A stretch of DNA of 64,000 bases, taken from Hofstenia miamia. Lineage: Eukaryota > Xenacoelomorpha > Acoela > Hofsteniidae. Positions 37,407-50,271 of the stretch are shown piece after piece (the first letter of the stretch is position 1; every line of letters starts with the position of its first letter). The notes beneath the pieces were generated by a model that saw only the letters and a program-made list of their open reading frames with translations, had not been told where the DNA came from and did no database searches. The stretch covers positions 253,732-317,731 of the forward strand of contig CABFPE010000033.1 in NCBI GenBank assembly GCA_900660155.1. Direction: 5' to 3'. Both the position numbers and the translations under genes were made by a program.

Positions 37407-40400
37407 TGCTCAAGTGTCCACAACTTAGGAATTATTTAAGAATCAACATGAGGCCTAAAATATTGATTCAAAGATTTCTGAACATCTAATAAACAGATCA
37501 AACATCCCAGTTTTTTTATTCTAACAATGTTTTGCAGTTTTTATCCATTCTAATGTTCAAAAGTAGGCCTAGGTATTTCTTAAAAAATTATTTCATATAT
37601 TTTAAGTTGTGTGAAAGAAAATTTTGATCTTTCAAATGATGTTATCTCTGATAAATACTATTTGATCTGCAGAAATTTAAAAATATTTTAGGCTTATATT
37701 GACTAAATCACTATGATTCATTAAGGCTTGACTTCGATTTATGTAATTCTTAAAAAAGTGAGTGTTTTACAATAGAGCCTTGAGAAAAGGTTGAGAAATT
37801 GAGATACGTCTGCTTGTCAAATAGGAGATAGCAATTTAATGCCATTAGTTATGTCAAAAACACAAAATCCAAAAAATTGAAATACGTCGGAATTGAATGA
37901 TATCAGCAATTTAAGATGCTTCAAGTGCCAGTAATGAGAAAATATTTAGTGATAATAAGCAAAGGGTAAGCCAACTCAAACATGTTGGTAATGTGCGACT
38001 AACTTATGAATGCATACAGATAAAAGGTGGGTAGAATTTGGTTTGTTAACCTTGATCAGAGGTGACTTATTCCTTGGTAATTAGTCACTCTCCAAATGGA
38101 ATAAGTACCCTGATCTGCAACTAAGGAAGATAGAGCTTTGATCATATGCATATGGCATAGAGGGATGCAGGTTACTGTAGAAAAGTGCTAACAACTAAGC
38201 TCTAGGAGATTAGCCGCGGGGTTTCGGACAAGAGAGTGAATTACTCTCGATTGGTTAAAAAATGGGGTATCGATTTCTTCTTGAAATACGTATCCTACTC
38301 ATGTCCTAATCACTATTCTTATCTTATTATTGTCATATATGTACCTAAAAATCTAAATTTCAACATCTCATACAAAATATCGACCGAGTAAGACCCACTT
38401 TAGCCGGTCAGTGATCACTTTGCTTATGACCTATTGCCGATATGATTACAGGTATACGTAGAGCAATGATAAGGTTTTCTATTGCACTATGACCAAAAAT
38501 GAAATAATTTACCCTAACTTAGTGCCCTAACTGTGTTAAACCACGGTTAAATTCGTGTGAATAAAAAAATAGCAACATTAAATTACATACAGGTTCAAAT
38601 TGAATTACGTGACAGATTTGTTCTTCTTCAGTACAGACGCTTGCGTTTGTTATCGTGTTGATGGCATAAATCAAACAAAATTTGCAAACATAGCGTCGTA
38701 AATGTTGTCGAACATGTCGTTAACGATATTGTTTATAATTGTTTGCTTGTTTAACAAGATTGGGTGTAATTTTGTAATAATTACAAATAAACAACACATG
38801 AATGCAATCGCCAACATTTAGATCATGTGTAAATCAAACTTGGGATCACTGCATGGATTCATTAATATGGACACAGCAGAAATTACTGTTTAGCAGATCT
38901 CCAGAGTCTTCACAACAAAATATTAACAAATGATGTTTGATTTGTAGCATATAGATAATACCAGTGATAAATATCCCAGCTTCGGGCCTTTAAGTGATTC
39001 CTTCCTGATTATAAAATATCTTTCAAGAACTAAAGCACATTTCCTAAACCTTAAGCTCCACAGCTTTTTTTTTGAAAATGTTTTATATTTTTTGACGAAT
39101 TTTTAAGTGCTAACACCTGAACAACTAATAACATCCAAAATCTGAAAGTACCATCTGATAGAAGATTATCTGAACTTTCATTTTTGCCTTAATCCTCAAC
39201 CCGACTGTTTCAGCAGCGACTCCTGGCATTGCACACGAACGCCTCATTTGGATTTAGGAGACTTAAAATAGTTAATCTTTTCAACTACTTAAGCCACAGC
39301 AAAATGCTCTAATAAAAACTTTCAACATTGCATCAAAGCATGTTCACCAATAGACCTGTTCATCCCTCACGATATCCAAGTTTACTAACAGGCTTGGAGA
39401 AAGGTCTTTGAAAATTTGGAAAAACGATTTGTCGTTTTAAAAGTACGTCAGGTTGTTTAAATTATTGCGTTTTAATTTTGATCCACTTTTCTTGAGCGCT
39501 ATATGTAATACTTCAGAGCGAGCAGCAGATGGTTTCTTTCTCAAGGTAGTTACTCCGAAACAAAATCCAAATTAAAATATTTGAAGAGATAATAATAATA
39601 ATCCAAATTAGATATGGTTTGTAAGAGAACACTTTTGCAAACTAAGCACAGACTATAAAACGCCATCTTAATTATAAAAGTAGATGACTTTTTATAAGCA
39701 AAAATTGTGTTAGAAATTAAGCAATCTCTACCCATGCTGATGACGGGTTACGACCCTCTGGTACCAGACATAAATGCAACCTAAAATTGAATTGCTATTT
39801 CACAGGGCTTACAACACAAAATAGATAAAACCGTGAGTTCTAAGTAGAAAAACGGAAAATTTGCGAAAAAGCGGAAAACTAATAGAATTTCTTTAAAAAA
39901 GTATTTCTATTTACATCTATTGCTACTAGATAGTAAAGTATGACTGCACCGTTCAAAAGCATATTCTAGGGCATTCAATCACTTTTAACTTTAAAAATAA
40001 TATTTACAAATTAGCATTAAAAAATTTCTTTTTAAGCAAGAAAGCAAAATATAATATATTGGAGGCGGAACACATTTAATATCGGGACATCTCCCACTCA
40101 ATGCGGAGTGTTGGCAGGCTCGATGTCTAAATGATTACGAAATGGTGTTAAGCTTGAAACATTTCCACACCTCTGTTGAAGCCTAAATAGTAAACGTGTA
40201 ACAAAATCATATCGATTACCACCTTAGATTGGAGTCAAAAGTTGAAAGTTATCTGAATTTTCGTGAAAAATTATATTCGTTATTGTGAACTGCGGTTGAT
40301 TTGATAAATGCATTATTACGTAATTCCCTCTATGGAAACGCAGCTTAGGGCTACGCAATTACTGAATAGCAAATGCTTTAATATCAAAAGAATTCCTATT

Positions 40401-40893
40401 ACCAATGTCCCATTTATGTAAAAAAATATCTAATTTACTTAATGACTTCACTCGCACTGAGATCAAGAGCTGAAATACTCCTCCAAATGACATTCATCAA
40501 GGTAAACTATAAATGCTTTATGGTGCTATCTACATAATGTGTAAACACCAGTCTAAAATCAGACAGCCCTTTTATGTTAATGAGATTGGTTCAAACACTA
40601 ACTCTAGCAGAGTTCTGCTATTAAAGAAATGCTGGTTACATATACATACACATACATCAAGTGTTGATAATGCATGATAAACAATTAACAAACTTTATGG
40701 ACTTGAATAGCCAATTCTTTGGCTTCCAACGTGTTGAATAATAAGACTGTACGAAATTGATTTATGTTCATCACTAATAATCATCACAGTTCATTCTCAA
40801 AGGTTATATTTATGAATGCCTCACTTTCATTCATCTAATGTTGTAAAAGTTCACCCCATAATTATATCTTCATAAATCATTGCAAAAGCATAG

Positions 40894-40930
<37 letters not shown>

Positions 40931-41039
40931 NNNNNNNNNNNNNNNNNNNNNNNNNNNNNNNNNNNNNNNNNNNNNNNNNNNNNNNNNNNNNNNNNNNNNN
41001 NNNNNNNNNNNNNNNNNNNNNNNNNNNNNNNNNNNNNNN
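40931..41039. other. Assembly gap inside a (TA)n microsatellite
   Basis: 109 N flanked on both sides by (TA)n (40901-40929 and 41040-41069). It is the third gap of this kind in the window. Another TA-rich stretch follows at 41198-41251. Confidence 0.95.
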
Positions 41040-41073
<34 letters not shown>

Positions 41074-41880
41074 AACAATGAATTAATAAACTTCTGCATT
41101 AGCATATGTACTTCTAAAATTTTTCACTTTCGCCATTTCCATTAATTGATTTTTAAAAAATATTTTTCCACTAAATAAAATTAATTATTGACCAGCCATA
41201 TATATACATATACATTATATATATATACATGTATATATATATATATATATAATCGAATAATGACGCTGTTAATCGAAGCAATTGAAAAATGAAAAATTTA
41301 TAGATTGTACATGTTTCTAAATTTAAAAAATACAAAACGCAGACGAAATTATAACAAGACATGTACTGTGGAAACGAACGCTGTGTTGTTTACACAAACC
41401 ACACTCACGTTTTAAACACATCTGGAGGCAAACATTCGTCACGGTTTATTGGAAGAAGTCTGCTATGCAAGCAGAACTAATTGGAAACCTCGGCGTAAAT
41501 AATTTCAACATTAATCTGTCCACTTTTAATTTCTGGCTGCGGCATGAATAATTTAATCGATGCTCCCCAGTAAATTACAGAAATTCGTTAAAGTATCAGA
41601 TTCAACCGGTTTCACAAATTTCATGACAGAAGTCTATTTTAACCAAGTCACTTTATCCAGTTAATTGCAGCTAGCGTAGTCTAGATGGTGTTGCTTTGAC
41701 ATTCAAGACACCAATATACACAGCAGAGGAAATAGGCGAAAATATATTCACGCATTCTTAATTTTGAGAAATGAATTGAAACAACAAAAAAGTTCTGCCG
41801 TAATAAAAATACTTGCTCACGACATTATTAATTATGAACATTTTATTTGAATTGTATATGAATCAAATATGGGTGTACAT

Positions 41881-42191
41881 CAGTGTTGCATAAGGCGGAC
41901 TATTTTTAGCAGTGTCCATATATTTTAAGGCCGGTAGAAGCCTATTGCGATTTATTTCCCTATGCATTTTACATAGTACTGCATCATGCTGTCTACATGA
42001 ACCTAGGAAGTGACATTTCTTCTTCACTGGATTCACTTTTACACTAAACTTACTTATAGTAGCTACATTAGTTACATATTAATTCCGAAATAACTACATT
42101 TTTATTTGCGACTGGTAAGGCCTGCAGAAATCCAACCTGTAGATGGCTGACCTGTAAAGCCTGCAAAGCGGTCGGCCGGTGTGCAACTCTG
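41881..42191. mobile_element. hAT-type MITE, 311 bp
   Basis: Ends CAGTGTTGCATAAGGCGG and CGGCCGGTGTGCAACTCTG form imperfect inverted repeats of the hAT CAGxGTTGCA type. The flanks GTGTACAT (41873-41880) and GTGTGCAT (42192-42199) are an 8-bp duplication with one mismatch. Confidence 0.82.
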
Positions 42192-42484
42192 GTGTGCATC
42201 TATCAAATTAATTCCTGTGTACACAAAATTCGATGCCATAAGAGTTTGAAAACCTATCTTCTGCAGATTCAACAATTATGGATAAACTACTTATATTAAC
42301 ATTAGAACATAGACTGGTATAGTAAATCTTGACAATAATAATTATATTTTTAACATTCGCTGTGAAGCTCTATTAAATTGAATATTTTGTTTTAATAAAC
42401 GTTGAAATTGTTCATCAAATGTGAACTGCTGTATTAAAATGTCAAAAAATTTAAGCATTATGCATTAATTGCTTTGACTATTTA

Positions 42485-42881
42485 CACTTTTTTATACAAA
42501 CAATTTTATAAGAACAATGAGGCTCAAAAATGCCAAAAAATAAGAACAATTTAAGAACAGTAGTGAGGCTGAAAGTATTTAAAAAGTAGTTTTTTGTTTT
42601 GATTTTTTCAATGAATGGTAACAAAAGATAGTTATTACAGTTCCAAAAGTTTAAAAATACTAAACATAAGAGAATCAAACAAAAGGATAATAAAAATATA
42701 AAGTAGTTATAGCAAAACGAATCAGTGGCATCTAAAATCCTCTAAATAGTAAATATGCAAAACTTGTTTTTTACCTTAGAAAAAACAAGAACAAAATAAG
42801 AACAATTTAGGGCTAAAAGTGACAAAAAAATAAGAACCAGCTGAGCCTCAGAAAAATTTACTGGTTCTTATAAAAAAAGTG
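42485..42881. mobile_element. Candidate mariner-type MITE with TA flanks
   Basis: TA (42483-42484) precedes CACTTTTTTATA, and TATAAAAAAAGTG is followed by TA (42882-42883), giving 12-13-bp inverted ends with the TA duplication of IS630-Tc1-mariner. Inside, AAAATAAGAACAATTTA recurs twice near GAGGCT or GAGCCT motifs. The ends are low-complexity, so the call is tentative. Confidence 0.5.
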
Positions 42882-45137
42882 TATTGTAAAAATGAACATA
42901 GGCTAAAGAGAAAAGAGTTGCATATATAATAATAAGGCTAGGTTATAATGGAGTTACATCATGAGGTGACTTAGACGTTTCGAAAAATGTTTATTAAAAA
43001 TTTAGCTAACTCTGTCTTGTAATACATTTTCAACCTATTTCTATGATTAAGAATTTTTTAAAAGATATTTCCTGTGTACTAAGAAATCGATATGATACAA
43101 AAACATTCTAATAAATATGATGCGTAGAAAATTATTGAAAGTAAAAGCGGAAACATTGACACTTTCGTCTGTCGCATAAATAAATGGATACTGTGTTTAA
43201 AGTCAACTAATTCTGAACGATTTAAAACAGCTGCTATCTATAAAACCACTCAAAAAACACCTGTACAATCAAACTAAAAATATATGAAATATTCGTGGAA
43301 ATTCAGCCAGATTTTAAATGGTACTTTAGTCGAACGCCAGTTTCATAAACATCTCCCTCAAACGAATATCATCACAGAAATGAACTTTGTGCACTGAAGC
43401 AAAGACTTCTGTTATATGTAACAATGTATTTTGATGCAGAAATCTTAATGAATAAAATACATCATTTGGGAATATTGTCGAAAATTTCAATTTATGAAAA
43501 TACATTTTTTTGGTATAAGTAGATTATTCAGCGATTATTACTGGTGCATATGCGGGTTTCCCTTCATCATGAGAATAAATTGCGTAAAACATTACTATAA
43601 ATGCGCAAAAAATTGAGCAAAGTTGCTCTGGAATATGGGTAATAATTTAGAATATTGCTAAAAAAGTCGAGTAAAATTGCGGTAGTTATAAAACTTTCAA
43701 AACAAAAGTTTGATTTTAAATTCCATGCTGAAAGTAAATAATTCATTAAGGTAACACTAGTGTTCTGTTATACCAGCAGTGCATTGGTCTCAGGCCATTT
43801 AGTAAAAATTGATTCGGTTCCAGCCCTGTCCCTAATCCTAGATGCTATTCTTATGTGTCTTGCTCATGATAAATTTAGCTTCTTCTCATTTTCATAAAAA
43901 ATTACTACAAATTTTCTTTACTATAAGTAAATCACACAATTTCAAAGATTATATAGCTTCCTAAAGAAGTAAATTATAAATGTGGTCATTTAGGGCTGCT
44001 AACAAAATTTTTGACCAATTTTTCTTTTTAGGCAACTTTGCGTCGATTTTTTAAAAAAAAATAAGAACTTGTTTTTTGAGAATCAATAATAATGACTTTT
44101 TGTTATTTCTTAGAAAAAACTTATAAAATTGGCCTACATTACAGATGGTATAGTCTCGTCACTGCATCATTACCTTAAAAATTTCATTGTGATTTCTTCA
44201 ATCAACTGAACTTCTCCTTCAACAATGCTTTTATTAAATTTTCTGCATAAATTTTTCCGGAAATTTAAGGTCTTTATAAAATAATTTGAGCGCAATTTAA
44301 TGCACATTTTTGCAAACATTTTGTGGTAACTTGTTATTTTACCAATATTACGTAATCTGTATTTATGGGTAACGCGAAAATGGGCTAAAATACATTTATA
44401 TATATAGCACGGGTAGGCTCAATAGTTGAGGCATTTGAGGTGGTAATTGCCTTATAATTGTCATTACTCAACAATTAACACATTTTCCCTAGGAATGATT
44501 GTCACTTCTGTCATGCTATGCTTCGGGGTGAGTTATCAATTCGAACGGGAGGGCAGGTATTCACTCAATATTTCTGCCCACGTCCATCTTTACACTCGCG
44601 GTAGAGAATTTATGTTCGAATAACATTTATTGCTTTATCAAACATCCGCGAAATAAAAGAGGAAATGCGAGAAAAACGTCTTTAGATAAATCATTGTTTT
44701 CTTAAAAATGATGTGCGAACAGTTTACATTATCTTTATGAATGCTAAAAGGAAACAGTTTTGAAGTATACCTAAATGTCAACAGGCAATACACGCTTTAA
44801 GTAAAGTCGTCTGCTTTTAACGAAAATTAAACTGTCAAATCGCAACTAATTACTCACCGAATCTCATAAGCAACTACGGGTGCGGCCTCCACTTCGTGTG
44901 GGGTGACCGAGTTCTCCTAGTTTGCAATTGCCTGTCAGTTGTATTGACTAACGAGTGTAGTAAAAATGCGTTAGAAGTCAGATATCCACTATTAAACAAA
45001 CAGTCTCCATTAAAGTCCTTTTTATGCAAAGCTATACATCATGCCTTGACCTACACACGATTGACACCTCAGAATGCCCACAACAACAGCTGAGTTCAAA
45101 AGAATTTTTTAGTTACTTTAAACTGAAAATTATTCAC

Positions 45138-45140
<3 letters not shown>

Positions 45141-45178
<38 letters not shown>
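45141..45178. repeat. (TA)n microsatellite
   Basis: A TA run of about 38 bases, immediately followed by AAAGGGTGTTTTTTTAC. Confidence 0.9.
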
Positions 45179-45181
<3 letters not shown>

Positions 45182-45238
45182 GGTGTTTTTTTACAATAAA
45201 TATCGAACAGGAACAAAAGAATATTTACCAACTAAACT

Positions 45239-45439
45239 CTGTCCCAGTTAATAAGTAAAGTTTTACATCAATAATTGGGCTTTTATTATAGCGTAAATAC
45301 TATGGTTTCGGCTCGAATTAGATAGTTTAGGATCTTGTGCATATTATAAAAAAATGAAAATCAAAAAAAATTATACTCTTGTTTATATCATACTACCTCA
45401 TTTTCTTAAAAAAACCGGTTTACTTATTAACTGGGACAG
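45239..45439. repeat. Inverted repeat with perfect 21-bp arms
   Basis: CTGTCCCAGTTAATAAGTAA (45239-45258, continued by one A) and its exact reverse complement ending TTAACTGGGACAG at 45439 enclose about 160 bases. It may be the core of a MITE, but neither flanking TA nor another duplication is convincing, so no superfamily is assigned. Confidence 0.6.
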
Positions 45440-46193
45440 TATTAATAAACAAACGAAAAATGCAAAGGAATATGCTTTAAAAGATTTAGGAATAAATTTA
45501 GGCTTCAAGCAAACTTTCAGGCTTCAGGCTTCAATTTTTGAATAAACAAAGTAAAAGAAAATATTGAAACGTATTTATTGCAGACAAAAGGTCATTTGGT
45601 CTTTAAAAAACCATCTGAAAAAACAGTGAAAAAACATGTTTTAAACATCCCCTATTTTTTTCAATCATGCATTTTAGACTGTATAAAAATTTACGAGGAA
45701 ACTGAAACTGGATTATTCTCCCTGCAAAATTCTGTTCTGTTTCATTATATTATCAATTCTTAATCATATGACCACCTGGAATCCGGGTTTTTAATGTAGA
45801 ACACTATGAAGAAATGGAAACTAGGACATTTATTTATGTTTCAATCTAAAAAAGCGAAAGATTGATTACAGTTCTATACATGTTCTACTGGTGAAAGCGA
45901 TTCATGCATGACAGTGTCAATTTGGATAACAGCTTATCTGACAAGTTATGTTCTCTTGAAAATGTTCGCTCGTTAAGTCAAACAAATGTCTTGTAAAACA
46001 AAAGTTTATGATTCAACCATCAATGTTGGATCTATGACATTATTGTCTTAGAGAAATACACTTTAAGGGGCGTATGCATGCTATACACTAAAAAGACCAA
46101 ATGATTATTAATAAAGAATAAATTTATACTGCATTCCATCAAAAATTTGTACACAAATATTGCAAAAGTAAATCCAAACTAGGCACCTGTGAT

Positions 46194-46390
46194 AAGGGGT
46201 GTCCGCAGGATTTTCTGACGGGGGAGAACTTAATCAAGATCAAGTGAATCACAAAATTGAAAAAATAGACCCTAAAATAACAATTCTGGACTTTTTTGAA
46301 CATTTTGCAGAAAGTTCTTATAATTGAATCAAATAATTTTTAAACCTGAAGAGGGACATTCCACCACGCCCCTCCTAGCGTACGCCACTG
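46194..46390 (-). mobile_element. hAT-type MITE, family 2, inverted copy
   Basis: It starts AAGGGGTGTCCGCAGGATTT, followed by TCTGACGGGGGAGAAC, and ends CCTAGCGTACGCCACTG with GACATTCCACCACGCC inside. The flanks CCTGTGAT (46186-46193) and CCTGTATT (46391-46398) agree at 6 of 8 bases. Confidence 0.7.
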
Positions 46391-47302
46391 CCTGTATTAC
46401 GAAATGCTTCAGTCGAGTCAGAAATAAAACACGTCAGCAGATTGAGAAATCGCAATCGGGTTGTCATAGGCAAAATTATTGCGTTTCATAAAATTTTGTT
46501 GAAAAAGAGTAAGTTTAAATAATTATTTGAAATTTGAATTTCAAATTGTCAAATTACATAATACATCATCAATACATTACAATATTTTTCACTGCCTCAA
46601 AATTTTAATTGCTAAGCTCCATTTTAGCCTTAAGTAATAGTTTTTCGGTCCTAAATAAAAAAAATTAACACATTTCTATTATTACAAAATATCAAATAAA
46701 TTGAAAACATTTCGAATAAAAAGTTATGGGAAGGGATGAGGATGGAAGTAAGGCCAATTCTAATGTGACCATAAAAAATAAAGCTCTGTAAATCACAAGA
46801 ATTTTGTCAAGAGTCAACATTTTATAGTTTTTAGGAGTTAATTACTTTGTTGTGTTTTGGAAAATTGCTTCATTATCTGACATGTCCGTTCACTTCCGCA
46901 CAGGTTATCCGGTATACGGATCGAATATCCTCTTCTATTTATATTTTCCAACTCACTTATCGAGACCGTGAACATTGATTTGGATTGGGACAAAAGAATG
47001 ATTGGGAATCGAAATCGATTGCTCACTAAGCGTAATCATTTTTTATCTACTTGACACTCAAAAACAAATGGAAAAATGTTAATAAAGAATAAAGATATTA
47101 TGTAAGCTCTTAACTGCTTTGCGTTACTTTAAAATTTTGTTCATATTGTTAAATAATATTGTCCTAGCCTTTTATGAAATTTGGAAGTCCTTGGATTTGG
47201 ATGAATGCGCCTCCAAGTAAGGGTGAAATAATCCAAAATTTTCGGAATTGGGGGGGGGACATTTCGCTGATTGAAATATTAAACTCAGTTAAGTTTATAT
47301 AG

Positions 47303-47323
47303 GTATATATATATATATATATA
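47303..47323. repeat. (TA)n inside a small hairpin
   Basis: The TA run is flanked by AAGTTTATATAGG and TATAAACTTAA, so a short inverted repeat surrounds it. Another TA run is at 47883-47900. Confidence 0.7.
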
Positions 47324-49245
47324 AACTTAAAGAACTATACTTATGTAACGTTAAAAGCTCAAAAATGGCATTTGACATGCATTCCAATTTGAAATTCATT
47401 GCAACAAATGATTTTTGATTCGAAATAGACATTGACTAAGACCTTGAAAACTGACATGTTGCCGTAAAGAGATGCTCATTGTCAATATTTAAGTCTGTCA
47501 AAAGGTCACACGATCTATTTTATGCAAAAATGACAGTTTCTCAAGTACATGGAACCTGAAATAAATTAATAGTAAATTTTAAGCAGACTTATAAAATTTG
47601 TTTATNGGGCCTCCGTAGCACGACACCACTGTATGTATTAAGCATGTTAAAATTTATTAAATTAAAGAAGCGTTTTGCATTTAGTAAACATTGACATTTA
47701 GATTTTGTATTACAGGGAATGAAGAATGTAAGAAACTAATTTTTTCAATTGCGATTGGGGGTGAACTTTTTCTTATGGAAATTCCTATTACACACATAAA
47801 TTGATGTAAAACGTATTTGTTCATCACGTAATCACATTCCAAATCAGTTTTTTTGAAAAGAGTACGAACATTCATATACCTAATATATATATATATATAT
47901 TCGGCGGCCTGTATACAACATTAATTGTAGATATTTCATAATAAACACGTTTCTACATGTATTGTATTGTACATATAAATTTGGAAATACATTGTATTGA
48001 AATAAGAAAACAATGATAAATTACTTAAGCTTACTTATAATATCTTAGAAAATTTCGGATTGACAGGACTGCAATAAACCGGACAATAAAAATTGCGATT
48101 TCAACCTATTTCCATAACTAAAACTTTGGTAATAAGATCTAAAGCTCATGGTACACTAACTACTTTCAACAATGTCATTTTCTGTAGACAAACCGCTCAA
48201 ACTGTAAAAGCACGCCTAGGATTAAGTCAATGCTATCCACATTTAAAATGGCGTAAAACACTTTTTTACGTGATGGAGACTTTCTGATAATGAAGACTAA
48301 GTTACAGTACTCCTCGAAATCTCGAAATTAAGAACGCATAGTTGGATAATTTTTTCACGTTGCTATATTATTTTTTTGACAAAGATGAATGCGTTGTGAT
48401 TTTTTAATTGTTTACTAAACAAAGAATCGTATAATTTATAACCTTGGTAGCTTAAATTGTTTGTTTAGTGTGAAGACAATTCCCCTTGCATTTTACTGCA
48501 CGTAATAAGTTTTCTCAGATAATTGTTCGCGTAGCTGCAAAGCAGGGAGGAGCGCGGGGAAGCCTACTGCTCTTTTTAAATTAAAATTTTTTAACAGTTA
48601 GGAAATTGACTTTTACCCTCAAATATTGATGCTTTTATTCACAGAAATTTAATAATTGCATTTAATTACACAAATGTAGAAGTTTAGAATGGAAATGTGT
48701 TATAGATTTCGATAATTTATAAAATACCGTCTCTTGTGAAAATTTCAAATATTGTCAAACTAACAATGGAAATACCCAAGGTATTTCTTTAAGCGTTTAA
48801 GCTCTGAACTACTTTAGGGAAATGCGTATCATTGATTACGAGTGACCTTAGGTTGTACAAAAACCGAACCAGAAGAAATGTTCGAGCTGAACATTGTAAT
48901 TCAGCTACAAAAACATGGAAAGAAAAACTTTTTGAATTAGTGAAAACGGGTCTATGATATCAGTTTCTAGTGCTATGATTCGTATCCTTCTCGTAAATAT
49001 TAACTAGAGAATTAATGTTTTAAAAAATTTATAGATGTTGACTTAAATCTTCGGTGTTTTCTAGCAAAACACCTAAATTTTATTTATTAAAATCGTATAA
49101 AATTAGTTATTTTTCGTACTACCATTATTATAACTTAAGATTAGAGCCGAGCGACTTTGTAATATATTACTACTACTCCAAGATTTAATATCTACATAAA
49201 AGTATTACAACTTTGGATCCCAAAGATTAGTTAAAGAAGGCAGAA

Positions 49246-49390
49246 GGGGAAGGGTCCGCAGGATTTTCTGACGAAAAAATGGACCATGAAATGCAACTCA
49301 CCACTCTAACCTTGAATATTTTTAAATTTTTACAAAAAAATTCTATCAATTTTGAAAACCTGACGAATGAAAAACCTCACCAAATTCATG
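49246..49390 (-). mobile_element. hAT-type MITE, family 2, decayed fragment
   Basis: It retains GGGTCCGCAGGATTTTCTGA near its left end and TTTTGAAAACCTGACGAATG near its right. Outer termini are lost, so boundaries are approximate. It is recognised only by comparison with the copy at 46194. Confidence 0.5.
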
Positions 49391-50028
49391 TACTGAAATT
49401 TGTATTTACAACGGTTGTTGAACAATGTTTATATTAATAATACTCTATAAGCAGTAGGTTTTGGCAAATTTTACAGATTGCCATTCATGGTTTTGGATTA
49501 ATTACCGCTTGTGTCATCTAGGTCACCTAAACATTCAGCCATCAAGAGGGACTCTGATAACCCCCTGGCATGGATGACACAGCTAATCCGTAGAAATCCA
49601 ATTATTCAAAATGGAATTTAGCAAGAGATTGCGTTGTTAACAGAGCGCTGTAGAAGTCAAGAATCCAAGGATCTCACAACAAAGACACTTATGTTTTATA
49701 TAACAATATCGTGCCTGTGATACGAGTAGCTGATAAATATTGACTGAATATGGCCGCCACATGTATACATTTCGCAAAATGAAAGCACAAAGCACTGTTT
49801 TGTCAATATGTACTAGTTCTATTATCCCAGCGGACCATTAACCAATCTATGGCTGTAGATCCGACATGCACACAATTTATTGCTCTTAATTGATATTCGT
49901 GCAAATGTATAGGGATTATAAATGTTCATATTTCAAAAACTATATGAGCTTGGTAGATTTTTTGTAAGTTTAAAGTTTCATATTTCTGAGTTTTGAGGTG
50001 GGGCTTAAATTCTGACTTACAAAGTTTT

Positions 50029-50271
50029 CAAGGGCGTATTTAGGGGGTGCACGGGTGCAATTACCCCATCATCTTTCTAATATTGATTCTTGGTTTAGGA
50101 ATGAAATATTTCATAAAAAATTTTGAAAACAAAAAACTAATGTGATAAAATGAATTTTAAGGACCGTTTTTGTTATATTTTGAATTTTTTGATATATTTG
50201 TCAAGTAATTAAACACCAATCCTGTTCACAAAAGGGACGTCCCCCATCCAAACACCCTACAAACGCTCCTG
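50029..50271. mobile_element. Candidate hAT-like MITE, 243 bp
   Basis: CAAGGGCGTATTTAGGGGG on the left is the imperfect reverse complement of ACACCCTACAAACGCTCCTG on the right. G-runs and C-runs sit just inside the ends, as in the element at 11189. No target-site duplication is convincing. Confidence 0.5.

Noticed and set aside
47606-47635. TCCGTAGCACGACACCACTG after N 47606, like the end of an hAT element
   Set aside because: The other end cannot be found and the N join makes the context unreliable.
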